From the NCBI RefSeq assembly GCF_902150065.1, contig NC_043986.1, positions 30,976,284-31,040,283 on the forward strand: a DNA stretch of 64,000 nt, given 5' to 3'. Shown here piece after piece: positions 23,301-37,289 of the stretch. Position numbers and translations under genes: made by a program. Source of the stretch: Myripristis murdjan (taxonomy: Eukaryota; Chordata; Actinopteri; Holocentriformes; Holocentridae). The notes under the pieces are model-generated. The model ran no database searches. It saw nothing but the letters and a program-made list of their open reading frames with translations, and was not told the DNA's origin. Position 1 is the stretch's first letter, and the number at the start of each line of letters is the position of its first letter.

Positions 23301-25660
23301 GACACCAGAGTCAAGTTAGCCGCAAGAAAACACCTCACTTCCCTGCTGTAGGCTACTTTCAAATTAAATGCTTTTTGTGTGTGTATGAGAATAAAATGAG
23401 AATAAACCAGTCCAGTATATCCCCTACAACAAGTCACTGAGATTTCTTTAGTTTTTTTTTTTATTATTATTTAGTTCTACTATGGTGCTTTATGTTCATT
23501 ATGATTACTGTACTCTCAACCATGGTATTACAACTGTTTTACCATGGTACTTTATGGTGACTGTCTAATACAATGGTGTACTAGGGCTATTATAAAGAAA
23601 AAAAGAAAAGAAAATGATATTTAAAAAAGAAAATGATATTTATGAGAAAATCTAAAAAATTCTGAGATTATGAATTCCCAAATTTATGAGAAAATCTGAA
23701 AAATAGTTTTTCTTCTACTGTGAAATTTAGTAAGAAAGAAATCTTGGTGAATTGAGCCCAGAATCACAATCTTCTCATCAGCATCTGGACTTTGAAGAGA
23801 TAATGCATGACATGTGCCGATTTAGAAGAAAACAATCTTGTGATTCTGGGCTAAAATCAGCAGGATTTCCTTGTTACTAAATCCCATTGCAAAGTAGAAT
23901 CATAGTCTAGCCACAGTAGCCTACTACATTGTTTTTTAAAGGGATTTCATGGTAACTATGATTAATTGGTTGTAATATTGTAGAAAAACAGCAGTTAAAC
24001 CAGAGCAGAACCATGGTTTTACTTTCCACCAAACAAACATAGTTACCATAGTTTTCTTGCCATAGTAAGTTTGTTGCTTTATTATTATAATAAATAACAA
24101 AGATGGAAATAAATCTAGATGAGTATGCAGGATCAGTGTCACTGTATATGCCACATAATTTATTGCATTGACTGAATAATATCTTGTATGATCACTGGCT
24201 CATGTTGTTGCCAAAGGGTTAATGCATATAAATGGGTTTCAAATATCTGATAATAAATATTATGTGCAGTGACTTCGCCTTTGCTTGCTAAATCTACACA
24301 GAAAGACTCAAGGACAAAAGACACACTACACAGCTACCATACACCTTGATATGATCTATATTAAGCGGTTTCAGTGGCATAATAGTGCCAAAATACTAGA
24401 AAATGTTAGCTTCAGTAGCCTCCATTGAAATAGCAGCCAGAACTTGTGCATTATTTTGGAAAGCACATTGCTTTAAATTGTTCTGGCTGCTTGTGGCTGG
24501 CTTGACACAACTCGTCTACCTCACCCCTCCCCTTTCTCTCCAGTCCTCCCAGTAGAAATAGTAAACAGCGCTTTGCCATCAACCCACTGGATATGGACCA
24601 ACATAATATTTAAGTCTTCAGGTTGTTATCAAGGACACTGGGGAGAAAGAATCCATCTGAAACTCCCTCTTTCTCACAATCCTGTACTGTGTATGAGACT
24701 GATAGCTACATAGACATTTTAGTCAGTAATCCCAGTTGATTTAGGTCTTATTGGAAAATGAATGTCATGGTCAATGTCAGGTTAATTGATTTATGATCAC
24801 CAGTTATAGTTAACCCACCTGTTTTTATTCACGACTTCACCATGGGTTAGTGGATATATTCTGTGGCTACAGTTTTATTTTTCCATTGAAATAATCTGCA
24901 TATACAAAACATGAGAATAAAAATGTTTCTATGTATGGTTGCACTCTAATTTTCAGGATATTTATCCTGTTAAAGACAGCCAAGAATTTCAGCTATCCGA
25001 GTGATTAAGAGAATCTCTGGCTCACCAAGCGCCACAAACACTTGCAGCATTCAAACCAGTGCGAGTGCATCTTTCAAATGATACAGTACACAGAGTGCTA
25101 AAGGCCAACTGCTTGCATGTCAACCATTCTCTGAGGTCATCCACTCTCTGGGCCGTGAGATAAAGCATGATTTACATGAAGAGCTGTAAGTGGACAGCTG
25201 CATGGTACAGAGTCGTACAGGACCTGCTATTCAGCATGAGGATTATTGATATTTTGTGTGTGTGTGTGTGTGTGTATGTGTGTGTGTGTCTGTGTGGGAT
25301 AGAGAGAAAAAGAGGGAGCATGGGGTAGGAGGGAGTAATTGGATGGAAGAGGAAGTTGGAATTCAAGTGGGATCTAACAAAGGTCTGGATTCCTCTGTGA
25401 CACATCATGTCCAAATACTTCTATTGTTGCAGTGAGACATTGACAATAAACACACCCTTCCTAATACACACACCTAGTAACTAAACACTGAGACTGCAGT
25501 ACACTCACTGGATTTGATGTGTATTATGGTGACTCTCTTTGAGCTATATTCCATATTATAAAGAATAAATCAAACGGAGACTTCTGTCAAACAGGCTTGG
25601 AAATTAGAACAAATTACTAGACAACACTGTAGTACAACACTGATACTATGACTTTGACTG
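23300..25660. other. Intergenic with MITE-like debris
   Basis: From about 23460 to 24070 short ACCATGGT/ACTATGGT motifs recur in both orientations, and agcccagaatcacaa (about 23757) is inverted near 23853, suggesting small fold-back elements. A (GT)n tract lies at 25255-25288. No gene is supported. Confidence 0.4.
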
Positions 25661-26669
25661 TTAAAGGGATAGTTCCCCCATTTAAAAAAATGTGATATTA
25701 TTTCACTCCCCCTCTAGTTGTATGTTGTATGTATGTTGTATGTTGATGTAGGACAGTAGTGGTGCTATCTTCCTCTCATTATTATTGAGTGCTGAATACA
25801 GGCTGGATGCTCCAAATTCTAATTGACATTGAGATGGACTTCCCCCCAGCTCCCCCCATTCTTAAAAAATAACCACCTTAATCTGCTCAAAGATGGTTCA
25901 ACATCACTTTGCAAGTGTCAGTTACCAAAACTAAAATACTCATATGACTATGGAGTGCACACAGATGATAGTTTTGTTCAATTTACTATTTAAAATTGTA
26001 CTTTTCATGATCTCAACATCCAGAAAGTTCTGGTAACTTCTGCACTTTCTGTATCCCTCTGCCCCAGAGGAGCAGCTGCCACCACAGAGACAGAAGTAGA
26101 TTCCTTTAGTTTGCTATCATTTGTTTTCTTCATTGAACACATGCTCACATGTTGGAGGACAAAATAACAACTTTCTCCAGAGTACTACAAGATAGCTGAC
26201 AGGTAATACTGCTGCTAGCTTCTTCTTTTCCTCCTCTCTATTTCACATGTGACATTTACTTTTCAGGCTCCTGCCAGCCACTGATGCAACTTAGGACCAG
26301 CACAGAGTGCTTAGACCACAAGAAAATCATTATTTTGTTAAAATACAATAATTTTTATTTATTTATTTATTTATTTTTATTTTGGAAAAGGGTCAACATT
26401 TTTACACCATGTCAGGGTGTATAAATTATGCTACACATCATCAAACCTTGTTTATTTAACAATTTGACTGAATTAAGTTGTTATTTTTCAGACTGTTAGC
26501 TGGGGGGAAGTCCACCACAATGGCAAGAGGCTAACAGTTAGCATTTGGAGAATACAGTCAGTATCCAGCACTCAGTAACAATGAGAGGAAGAGAGCACCA
26601 CTACAGAACAGCTGGGGGGGGGAGTAAAATAATATCACATTTTTCAAAATGGATGAACTATCCCTTTAA
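25661..26669. mobile_element. 1-kb fold-back MITE with TTAA ends
   Basis: Both ends begin TTAAAGGGATAGTT when read inwards. The inverted similarity extends about 50 bases, then continues more loosely for about 200 bases on each side, for example agtagtggtgctatcttcct against the complement near 26595, and a shared tggacttccccccagc block. TTAA is the likely target duplication. No open frame is recognised. Confidence 0.7.
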
Positions 26670-29600
26670 GTTTTAAGCCATCCTTTTATTCAAACAGCTC
26701 TCCGAAAACTGTTTTGGCAGTGAACACATCAAAATCTGTATCTGATTAATGAAAAGTGAAGTTGCGTGTCCTGGTGCAAAACAGTGAATTCCAAATGTCT
26801 GGTAGTTCATGAGATGTCCAAATGTCTGGTAGATCATGCTTCTTCATGATCCATTTACATCCGCCCTGATTACTGGACATGCAACATTAATTTCTGTGTT
26901 GTTTCATGCGCCCTTCTCCGGTGACTCAGCCTGTTTTAACATGCACTTTTGTGGTCACGGACACTGCGCTGTTTGGATATTTCTGCAGACGGGAGTTCTC
27001 CTCCTGTGCTATTTTTTACAGTCCAGTCAGTCAGCTGTAAATCAGATACACACAGTGTACCCCCACCTGGAACAACTGGTGTGTGTGTTTATGTGCATGA
27101 GAGAGAAAGAGAGAGAGAGAAATGAAGTGAAGTACACGGTGACACATGTATGAGTATAATGCATATGCTGCAGCAGACATTTCAATATCCTCAGTGCATG
27201 TGCGCATGTTTGGGTGTATGCACATTACTGTATATATTGTCTGCAGCCATGAGTTTTTGCATGTAAATTATGGGCGAACGACTGAAAAGTGTTTCAGCCC
27301 ACATACTACATACTGCACATTTGCATTTGACATTCAAAAATCCTTTTCTTGCCAGCAGTTTCCATTTCCAACACGTCATGTCAGCACAACTGTCTCAATC
27401 AGGTTATGCAACCAAAATGGTGATCTGTTTTTACTTATGCTCACATACCATCACAGCCCTTCTGGAATGACAATTAAAACTCCTCTGAGATGCAAGACTT
27501 TAGCCCAGTCGAGGCCGAGTGGGGAAAAGGTAGAGAGACATTACAAACTTGGCCATTTTGGCTGCGGGCGAGGCAGCAAAGGGAGTGTGAGGGGAGGGAG
27601 GAGAGAGAAGAACATGAGGGCGTTGTGGAAAGGCATGAAAGGAGCAGTTTACGACATTTTATTCATCATAATATTAAGGGTGTGATAACATGAACACAGA
27701 AAAACAGGGACGAGGAGGATGAATTCTGACACCGACACACTGATTACAGTGTTTAGCAGCTCGGGTAATAGGCTCATATATAGTGTCTTGTAACTTTTAC
27801 CCATAGCAGGGGCCTACTTGTAATTACCCATTAAAACTTTGGCTGCAGAGGATTTGGCACCGTACTGCAACACCACAGTCACTGTTTAAGTGAATTCCAC
27901 AGTTCTATATTTGCCGGTGTTCCTGCCAGTCTATGGTATTCGAGGTTTGGTTTGTAGCGTATCATACATTTGCAGAGATTTGTGGAGGAAAAGGAAAAAT
28001 GTTCTCTCTATTCGGGTCGCGGCGAAAGAAACCCAAACAACGCACAAGAGAGATGATGAAGGAGAGGGGAGGCTGAGCATCCATAACGATGAAAGAGATT
28101 AAGGGCAGGGACAAGGCAGATGTGGGTGAAGAGTGATAAAAATGGAGATGCATTCAAAGGACGCTGGATAAGAGCGAAATATAGACAAAATAGTTGTCAA
28201 AACTCATGTTTGGACTTTGCAGGCAAATGAGAGCAGCCCAAACACAAAGGCAAGTGCCAAGAACGCTCTTTGTGTCCTGAGCTTTGGATTTGGACACCAG
28301 ATATAAACAAAAGCTATTAAGGTAAACTAAAAATACAGAGGGGGACGCCAGAGGGATTTCCCATCACTGGCGTGTGTTGAAGTGCCCACTGCCTTCCTGA
28401 CCAACACCGACTTCTCTGTTTGTGCGTCATTGGCATTGGCATTTTCCTGCTCTCTGTTGGTCGGCATCCGGTGTATTTTCATGGTGGATCTTGTCTTGCA
28501 GCTTTTGTTACAAGGCCTGTAAAGTTACTGCCCAAACTTTTACAGTTCCCTGTGTGCTCCAAAGTGTTAGTAAGCTGCTCCAAAGGCTGTAACTGAGGAA
28601 ACTCCAACCTGGGACCTATGGAATGTACAATAAAATGCTTATTTTTTCACTCACTGCAAGATTTTTTTTTATTCCTCCACACAAAGGGGTTAACAAATAC
28701 ATTTAGGCAAACACTCTATCTCTGCTTTTTCTAAACAAATATGACAACTTACACTGAACATAGCCAGCTGTCCAGTTAAACCCAGGACTACAAACAAAAT
28801 GCAGAAAAAAAAAGTACCCGCATTTGCTTTCTCTGTTTGGGCAAATGGGTACAGCTCGATCCAAAAACATCTGCTTTGCAGTGTTGAGTCTCCACATTGG
28901 TGAGGCCAACACCCACTGCAAGTTTCCACAGTGAAATGTCAAAGCCTCTGGTTTTGCCAAGTTGTGTCGATGGAAGTTCTCTCTCTTGCTGGCGGCTCAG
29001 ACAAAGCTCTCACTGTGTTGAGGAACAGCAGCAACGTTATCTTTGCAGATTGAGGATAAATGTTCTCATCTTTTTGGCTCATTAAAAGCACAAACCAGCT
29101 TCACATGCAGCAAACATGCAATTGTGTCTACTGTGCGGAGAGCAGTCGTACAGTTTACAAAGATCAAGCTCTCTGAATCAGCACAGCATATCACAGCTAC
29201 TGGGTTCAAATATGTAGACACTGTATGTTCTCTCAAACAGCAGCGTCTGACTTCTAACTACATGTTGGACTTTTAACCCTTTATGATCGCTGCCTGATGC
29301 TCATTAAATTGAAATTAAATCTCATAATCCTTATTATGAGAATCCTTATTATTTAATCCTTACTGTAATCTCTCCCAAGTCTCTCAGCTGATGAAATCAG
29401 AAGGTGGGGACTATAAAACAGTGTGCATCCTGTGTGTTTATTCATTTGTCACAGTAGCATAATTTCCAAACAGATGCCCGGATTTCCACCAAATTTAATG
29501 GGAAGGTTGGTCATGGGTGAGGGATGAAGTGCCTGACTTTTCACACCCCTTGATCGAAAGGGGATGAGGCATATTACAAACATAAGTCACGGACTAACAT

Positions 29601-30486
29601 AACACCTCACAATTTTGATGCAAGGTTTGTCTTGGGTTAAGGAACAACATATTAACTTCTCACATAAGTTGTTTGACACCCACGTCCTCCAAAGCCACAC
29701 CCACTTCATTTTTTCTTTTTTCTTTTTCTTTCTTTTTTTTTTTTAGCCATGCCACATAAGAATGCCGGCTCTCAATCTCTCGATGTAATGGACTGAGACT
29801 GACCGACTCCACCTTGTTGAAAAAGGTGCAGTACATGATTTTGACCACTAAATGATGTCATCTGTACAAACTTGGTAAATACACAAACCACACACATACA
29901 CATACACTGCTTAGCATATGTTCTACTGTATCGGTGTTAGTTCAAAGCCTTCTAACAGACTCGCTGCCCCACAAAGCCGGCATCAGCCTGGCTATGTGTG
30001 GGTGCTGGGGAGCAGAGGGAAGGGGTTTTACCCCAGAACAGATCGCAGTGGTTGAGCCAGTTTGGCTATTTCCAGAGCTGGAAATCTCAGGAGCAGTAGT
30101 GGTAACAGTAATTGGTATAAATCAGCAACACTAGTGAATCTTGGTGCTGTGTCATGGTCATTTGCACATTTGAACATGCAAATTATTACATTTTGCACCT
30201 AATTCTGAGCGCCATGGCTTGCGCTAGGTTCACCTAGTCTTGTTTCTGCAACTTTTCCAGAGGGGACATTGTGGGGTGTCCTTTTACTCAGGCTGTCGCT
30301 GCTGACAAGTTGGTTGATACACGGCCATGCCCACTTCTGGTTGTGCTCCTTATTACAGATCATGGACTGGACCTATTAACTCTACTGACTTTCTGTTTCC
30401 TCTGATCAAAGTTGGGGGTGGCAACACTGATGGGGTACAGTATTGCTACTTGTATTATTTTTCTCCTTTTTTATTGTCTTTTGTTC
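26670..30486. other. Intergenic, no gene seen
   Basis: Short frames only. A 24-base segment is duplicated in tandem at about 26810-26840 (gagatgtccaaatgtctggt) and a GA tract lies at 27104-27122. I see no RNA gene or splice-bounded exon. Confidence 0.45.
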
Positions 30487-30665
30487 ATTCATTCATTCAT
30501 TTTCCAAGATGCTTATTCTAATTAGAGTGCTGATGTGGGGGGTGCTGTAGCCTATCCCAGTGTTGACTGGGGGGAAGGCGGGGAAACACCCTGGACAAAT
30601 CGCCAATCCATCACAGGGCAGACACATTCATTCGCACATTCACACCTAAGGCCATCTTAGCATCT
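30487..30665 (-). mobile_element. LINE-type 3' end with (ATTC)n tail
   Basis: An (attc)n tract is followed by tgctgtagcctatcccagtg, caccctggacaaatcgccaa and catcacagggcagacaca. This is the familiar fish L2-like 3' end, here in minus orientation and truncated. Confidence 0.6.
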
Positions 30666-31664
30666 AAAATTGATCGGGCTTGCATCGACTCATTTGTTTA
30701 TTTTGGAACTTTGTAACATCTGTTCAGTCAAGCGTCTTCTAAATTAAGTTTAGAATGATCTCCGTTAGATTTTACACTGATAATAACATAGCTGGTGAGC
30801 TTAAAACAAATTACAGGAACTGATCTGTCTGTGGGAATAATTTCCTCTCTGTGTGGTGACTACAGTTCACCAAAGCTTAAAAGGAAATTCCTTTCGCAGG
30901 CTCATTGTGCCCAAAATGTTCTCTCTTTGCGCTGTATGAATTGAAAAACGTCCATCCGAAAGCATAAACTCCCCAAAGAAGCTCACAGTCCTCATAAAAC
31001 CCGAGAAGTCCTAAATCCCACTTATTCAGTCACCACAAGAGAAAGGTCACTAGCAGTGACTCATTGGTGTCAGAGTTCTGCGAGCTGTGGCTCCGCTGAG
31101 GCAGCCTGTGGGAAAGACGCTGGTACAGTTCACTGGATGGAACAAGCCTCGGTATCACACACACAGTTCAATACTGGGCTAAAGGCTGTTTGTATCAACG
31201 CATTACAGGGATTCCAATAAGCCTCTGTGTTCTCGCTCTTTTTCTGTCTCATCTTTTCCACATTTTCCTCTTGTGCTTCAGTAGCTTGTTTTCTACCCGT
31301 TCCCTTTTGGTTTAATATATTCAAATTCTCTCGCTCCCCAACTGTTTTCAATATTGGTAATACTGATGTCTGTTCTGTCATGTGCCTCTCTCCTCTCTCT
31401 TCCCCTCAGATGCCTCTCTAGTGTGTTTTGGCCACATTTGATAGCAGCTGGATTCTCCGTTCACTCCCCCCTTTATGACCGTGCGACCCTCGCTGCTCTT
31501 TATCCCCCACGCACACACTCTCCCTTGGCAGCTCCAGCCGCCTCCCACCCTTAGTAACACTCATGAACACTATACAAATACACACAGACATGTGCGCGCA
31601 TATGCAGGCCCTCACAAGTAAACTGACACAAATGCATACACACTCACAAAAGGACACTTTCAGG

Positions 31665-31701
<37 letters not shown>

Positions 31702-32245
31702 GGGCTGAAGTCACTTTTGTGCTGTGTCTGAAGGTTTAAAGAGGCAGGGATGTGTTGTAATTATAAGTGCATCCGCAGTGGAATCTGTTAGGGCAGGTAG
31801 AAGTGCAGGAGGGTGGGGTGTGTGTGTGTGTGTGTATGTGTGTGTGTGTGGGGTGGGGGGCAGCCTGTCAAAGCTCTCAGTATGTCAACCCACCCACTAT
31901 CTTATATCTGCTCGCTCAAAGGACGTGCACAAATATAGGCAGACTGAGCACAAAGATTCATATATTGTTCCTGAGCTCGGGTATGAACACCTGGCTGAGT
32001 CAGATTACCATCGCTGACATTTGCGCTCAACTCTAGCGATGGTGGAAAAAACTGCGAACGGTGTGTGTATATGCGTGAATGTGTGTGTGCAGCTCTGCAC
32101 TCCCGTTAGCTCATGCGCCTCACCAGATGTGACGAACAGCCCGCTGCTGTTTAACGACAGACAGATGACAGCCTCGCCGCCCAGCCCATCCTGCCTGTTA
32201 ACACGATCACCTGTAATTCCCTTCGTTTCACTTCCACGCAATCTT

Positions 32246-32281
<36 letters not shown>

Positions 32282-35200
32282 TTTCTCTCCTTTATCCGTT
32301 TCCTACTTCCTGCCTTGTTTTACCTTAAGCACACACACGAATGCCCAGAGGTCAGGCAGTCCGCTCTGCCTTATTTTCACTCAGCTCCCCTCTTGTCAAC
32401 TGTCAAGGTGACAGAAGTGAAAAGAAACCTGACATTGTCTGTTAGTGATATGGTATTGGGGGCCGGGGGGGGTCTTGTTTGAACATGTCTGCCATGAGCT
32501 CAACCTGTCGGCCTGTCTGTTTTTCAATGAGTAATCCATTGTAAGGCTACACACACGCACACACACACACACACACACACTGTGGCAGATTGTATGACAG
32601 AGCTCAAGTGCAGGAGAGGAAGAGGCGTTTCAACCCCCGAGGAGATCGATGGGCGATGGCTGGGACTTGAAGGCTTCTGCTGAGGTCAAAGAGGCTGTCT
32701 TGTCTTCAGGAAAATCCCTGTGAAAGCGCTGAAGCTTCTGTGGAAGTCTGTGGAATGTGTGTATGAAACAGAAACTTATTAAAACCAGTTTTGATAACGG
32801 CGGCCAGGGAGTAGGCTATTATAAACCTAGAACTGTTAAGAGATTGTACAAGTTGTTTATCAGTCTCCCACCCTAGTCTCTCTGTATTTCTCCCCTGCTG
32901 TGACGTGAAAAGCTCCAAACTTCCTTTCAGTTTCACAGTTTTCATGTTTTTGCTTCACTTGGAGGGTCATATGGTCTCCTGTGGCTTGAAAAAAAATCTG
33001 TCCTCTTGGGCTAATGGCACCCTTTCAAACCCACTGGGTAAATTAAAAAAAAATGCAAGGCAGTCATGCTAAGAATAAAGCTGTTTTTCTGAGTCCCTGA
33101 AAAATAGACATTTTGGAGATAGTTTTCCACCCAGTATCAGCAATGTGGATTGTGGCAATAACCTAACATCAGCAAAATATTTTTGCACTATTACATTCAA
33201 AAACTGTAAATCACTGAAATGTCACAGTCTTGCATGACTTAATTCCCCCAGCGACTTTTGAAATGCCACATCTCCCGTTGCTGTAGATATGCATACAGTT
33301 TTTACCAGTTTTTCATCTCTCAGTAGCTGCAACACATTTGAATTTGCCTTTTCTCTGAAACACCTGAGCATTGCAGACACTGTCTAGCTAAAGGTCGTAT
33401 TTTGTGTGCAGGGAAATAAAAGGCTGAGGATTGATGTTTAGGTTTAAATACAATCAAAGTTAAATTTCAAAGCAGGGAAGCACAGAAACAAACCATAATA
33501 AAATATGATAGATAAGTACAAAATTAGAATAAGTAGAACAAAAGGATTATAAATTCGAGTAGCAATCAGTGCATTCACTCATAACAAACTTCATTAAATA
33601 CAGAAAATATTTCAAACTAAAAAAGCTTAACTAAACAAAACTATTTGATGGTTCAAATGTATGAGTAAAATATATAAAATGTATAATAAAAAAGTAAAAG
33701 TTATTAGAAACTCAGATATTGTGTGTTTCAATGATTAAATAAATAAGTAAATAAAACATGATGATGTGGAAACGAAAATGAAAATGAATCCACTGAGTAG
33801 GAGGTTGCATGTGTTGGGTGTTTTTAATTTATTTAATTTATTTATGGATGTATGCATTTATGTATATATTTTGAAGCTACAAGGACAACACCAGGAAAAC
33901 AAGACAGGCAGTTGGGTTCTTTAGAGAAGCTTGTTTCTGACATTGTTTAGAGATGTAGCTTCATTATCAACATGAATTTCCCTACTTTCCCCAATTTTAC
34001 AATTCTCTATTGAGAAACTTAAATGAGTAAAGTTTAAACTTCTACATTGGACATAATCCAAAAATACTTTAAGCAAGGGATTTATGCATCTGCAAATGAA
34101 AATAAGTTTGCTGCATAAAAAATATTTTGCAGTTCTTTTGCAAATGTGGAAAACCAAGCAATATTGAAGTATGTGATGTAATATATTAGAGCACGGTTTT
34201 GGATTATCCAGAGTGCTGATTTGGCTGATGATGCCAAAAATGTGATCCTTCATTGCAAACAGGAGTGAAGTCAATACGCTGATGATAACAGCTCCCGAGA
34301 ATCCAACCACTGTTTGCCCGTGGGGAATTGTGCACAGGTGTACAAATACATAAGGTGAGTTTTGCCAAGGGATGGGAGGGGAAACCCTTGAATGATCATC
34401 TCTCTCCCTGCTTTTCAGCAGCCAACGTCTTCAAAGTCAGACTCGCAGCTTTAATGTTTCCCTCATCACAAGTCCAGGCAAGATGAAAAGGTCAAGACTA
34501 TAAAAGGAAAATTCATCGCAGCAGCAATACTCAGTTCAAACTTATTCCTCTTATATACATATCACACAGGTGTAAACAGGTATATTTATAGGCTATATTT
34601 GCTGCATAAATCACTATTTATGGTACACAAGATTGTGCTGCATATAGAGATGTGTTTATGATCCACTAGGCTGTGAACAGTAGGCGACATAAACAGGATG
34701 CCTCGCTCAGACAGACAAACACAGCACATGTAGACTCAGAGATTCCTCTGTGACAAGGCCAGGATATTATTTTGACAAAGTACCCAGGTTGTACTAACAG
34801 TCCCTCCACATGAAGGCCCGGTGGAAGTTTCATCCGCCCCCGCACACTTTTCCTGTGTTTGCCTTACTCTGGTCATTGTACAGAATGCAGACTGGAAGAT
34901 GTGAGGGTGTGTGTGCGCGGTGCCAAGTAGTTAAGGGGGAGCTGATGAAGCAGACAGGAAGACAGTGGGAAAGAGACGGGGAGGCTGAAAATAGCCAGGC
35001 AAAAGTCAAAAATCAGTAGGAATTAAGGGGATGTGGAAAGGCTGATGTCTATTGGGGAAAACAGCTACATGCTGACTGAAGCACAGTGGCTCCTTCTCTG
35101 AGAATTCATAATCACACGTTGAATGGCCACATGAAAAGTGCACTTCAAGGACAAATCCATCCTTGGACACTGATCACTCCACTCAAGGAGTTATATGGTG

Positions 35201-36900
35201 ATGAAGGGTGGGTTGTTTTTTTTTTTTGTTTTGTTTTTGTTTTTCATGAGTGGCCACAATCTGCCTCATCTTCTACTGCTTCAGTTAGTGGTTTCCTTCA
35301 TTTCCCGCAGAGACCTGCACCCCGTACTCAAAACAAAACATGTGTTACAATCTGGTCTATTGAGGTCTCTTATAAAGTGGATTTCTCTGAAAAACATCAG
35401 TGCAATTGAAAACTCTTCTAACTCATGTTTTGTAGCAGTGACCCCAAATACAGGAGTTTTGGAGAAAAAAAAATCCATATATGCGTACAGAAAATTACTA
35501 AAAAACAATACAGTGCTAAGACTCAGGTTATATGTGCAAGGAGATCTTTTAATGGAGAACGACTGTGAAAATGCAGAGTCAATCCAAACTGCTATAATGG
35601 TGAGCAGACAGATTTTACTGATGTGTTATATATTTTATGTGGTATGTGTTATTATTACTGGAATTTATTTATATGTGTTTCCCCTTATTGTTGTGTTAAT
35701 GGTTTGGCTAATAGTGTTGTAATATATAGAGGGCAATGGGTTTTTTGTGTGTGTTTGTCACGGCAGCTGAAAATTTCAATGAAGTTTAAGTCATAGACAA
35801 AAAACATCAGCGCAATATGAGAGCTGTATAAAGAAGCCCTTGGTCTTTGATTCTGAGGGAAAGAGATCAAAATAATATTTTTTTTTCAGGTTGCTGAAAC
35901 TTTTTCTGCTACCAAGCTTAACTGTAAATACACTAGAAATGTGACATGGCATTATTTACCTCTGACCAGTTGTCTTATGTAAGAAAAACAGCACCACACA
36001 ACACAATCAATCCAGAAATGTAAAGTCCATCACACATAGCTGTCTTTTCCCCCCACATTAATGCATTAACCTCATATGACCTCACTCTAAAGTCTAATTT
36101 CTGAGACTATTAGAGTTTTTCAGAAGTTATGATCATAGAATCATCTCTGCATCCCATCAAATGCTGCTCTTAATATAATGTGGCCTTTCTCTATTCTAGG
36201 CACTTCCTTCTTGTTTTTTTCCCCTCTCTATTCTTCTCATTGAGTCAGTGCAAACCACTGAACAATGGAGTTTTCTGTTGCATTCGGAGCCACTCGTAAC
36301 ACCAGGTCAAATGATTTCAATGTGTTTCCTTGCACAGTGTCTTTTTTTTTTTTTTTTGGAGTGGCTGGCAGGGAGTCACCCTGTGTGTGATAAATCTGAA
36401 AGAGAGGAGAGCAGACTGACATGCTGGCAGACCGAGAAATGCATACTTTTACCAAACTAAGTTGAAGTCCTTCTGTGAAGACAAATAATCATATTGTCTG
36501 GGCATGAATGGCTGCATCACAATTTCATATCTTACAGGAGAATACAACCAAGACCACCTGCAGTAGAAAAGCATATTAATTCAGGAAATCAATATAATAT
36601 CACCTAGAATAGAAACTAACCATGGCTTCGCAGACGGATGGGAGACCTGACACGAAGATATGGTGCTAAATAAAGGATGTTACACTCACACCTAGCGGCC
36701 ACTTATGGTACTAGCTGTGAGTTGAAACGTTTGCGATCAGCTGATTTCACTGTAATTTCCTCCTCTCCGGCTGCAGGCGTAATAATCAGAGAAATGAGCT
36801 GCTGTCGCCTTTGGCTTGAATGAGAAAGTACAGACACGTGTCTGCTCATCCGTGAGCTGAAGATATTCATTCCAAATCGGCAATTTCTCTCAACAAAAAC
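30666..36900. other. Intergenic, microsatellite-rich then AT-rich
   Basis: (CA)n or (TG)n tracts occur at about 31662-31696, 31815-31852, 32245-32278 and 32545-32580. From 33000 to 34600 the sequence is AT-rich. Poly-T runs lie at 35213-35228 and 36342-36357. No coding exon, RNA gene or complete element is supported. Confidence 0.45.
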
Positions 36901-36924
36901 GTTTTCCCAAACGTTTTCATCTTG

Positions 36925-37289
36925 AACGCGCCCTCCGCCGCGTCCTGAAGGGAGCGTACGTGGAGGCCGCGTCACACACAAGCTGCAAACATATGATGTC
37001 TTCAAGGACTGTAAGAAAAGCAGCATGAGCGACCCAACAAACTGGTCAACAGAACCGGGAAGTTACAGTTTGGATACCCTACAGCCGATTGATAGTTTCA
37101 AAACTTTATACGACAACAGTTTCCAAAACTAGTCAACAAATGGCCTTTTACCACACTGTCTTATTTCCTGTCAAAAGTACTTGAACGTAGCATGCGTCGT
37201 AATGTCCGCTTGGATATTTTCCGAATAACACGGAAGGCAGCACGAGTTCAGACTTCAGAGTAGTGACCACTGACACACACACAACAGCA
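36925..37289 (+). promoter_or_regulatory. CpG-rich region upstream of tmco4
   Basis: A cluster of CpG sites (36925-36980) precedes the tmco4 first coding exon by about 300 bases. The final 80 bases before the ATG are probably 5'UTR. No TATA box is evident close to the start. Confidence 0.35.

Noticed and set aside
28690-28960. Minus-strand frames of about 80 residues
   Set aside because: No family likeness, no splice context, and composition like the surrounding non-coding sequence.
36703-37026. 107-residue minus-strand frame upstream of tmco4
   Set aside because: It lies in the CpG-rich promoter region, has no recognisable domain, and is best explained as chance in GC-rich sequence.
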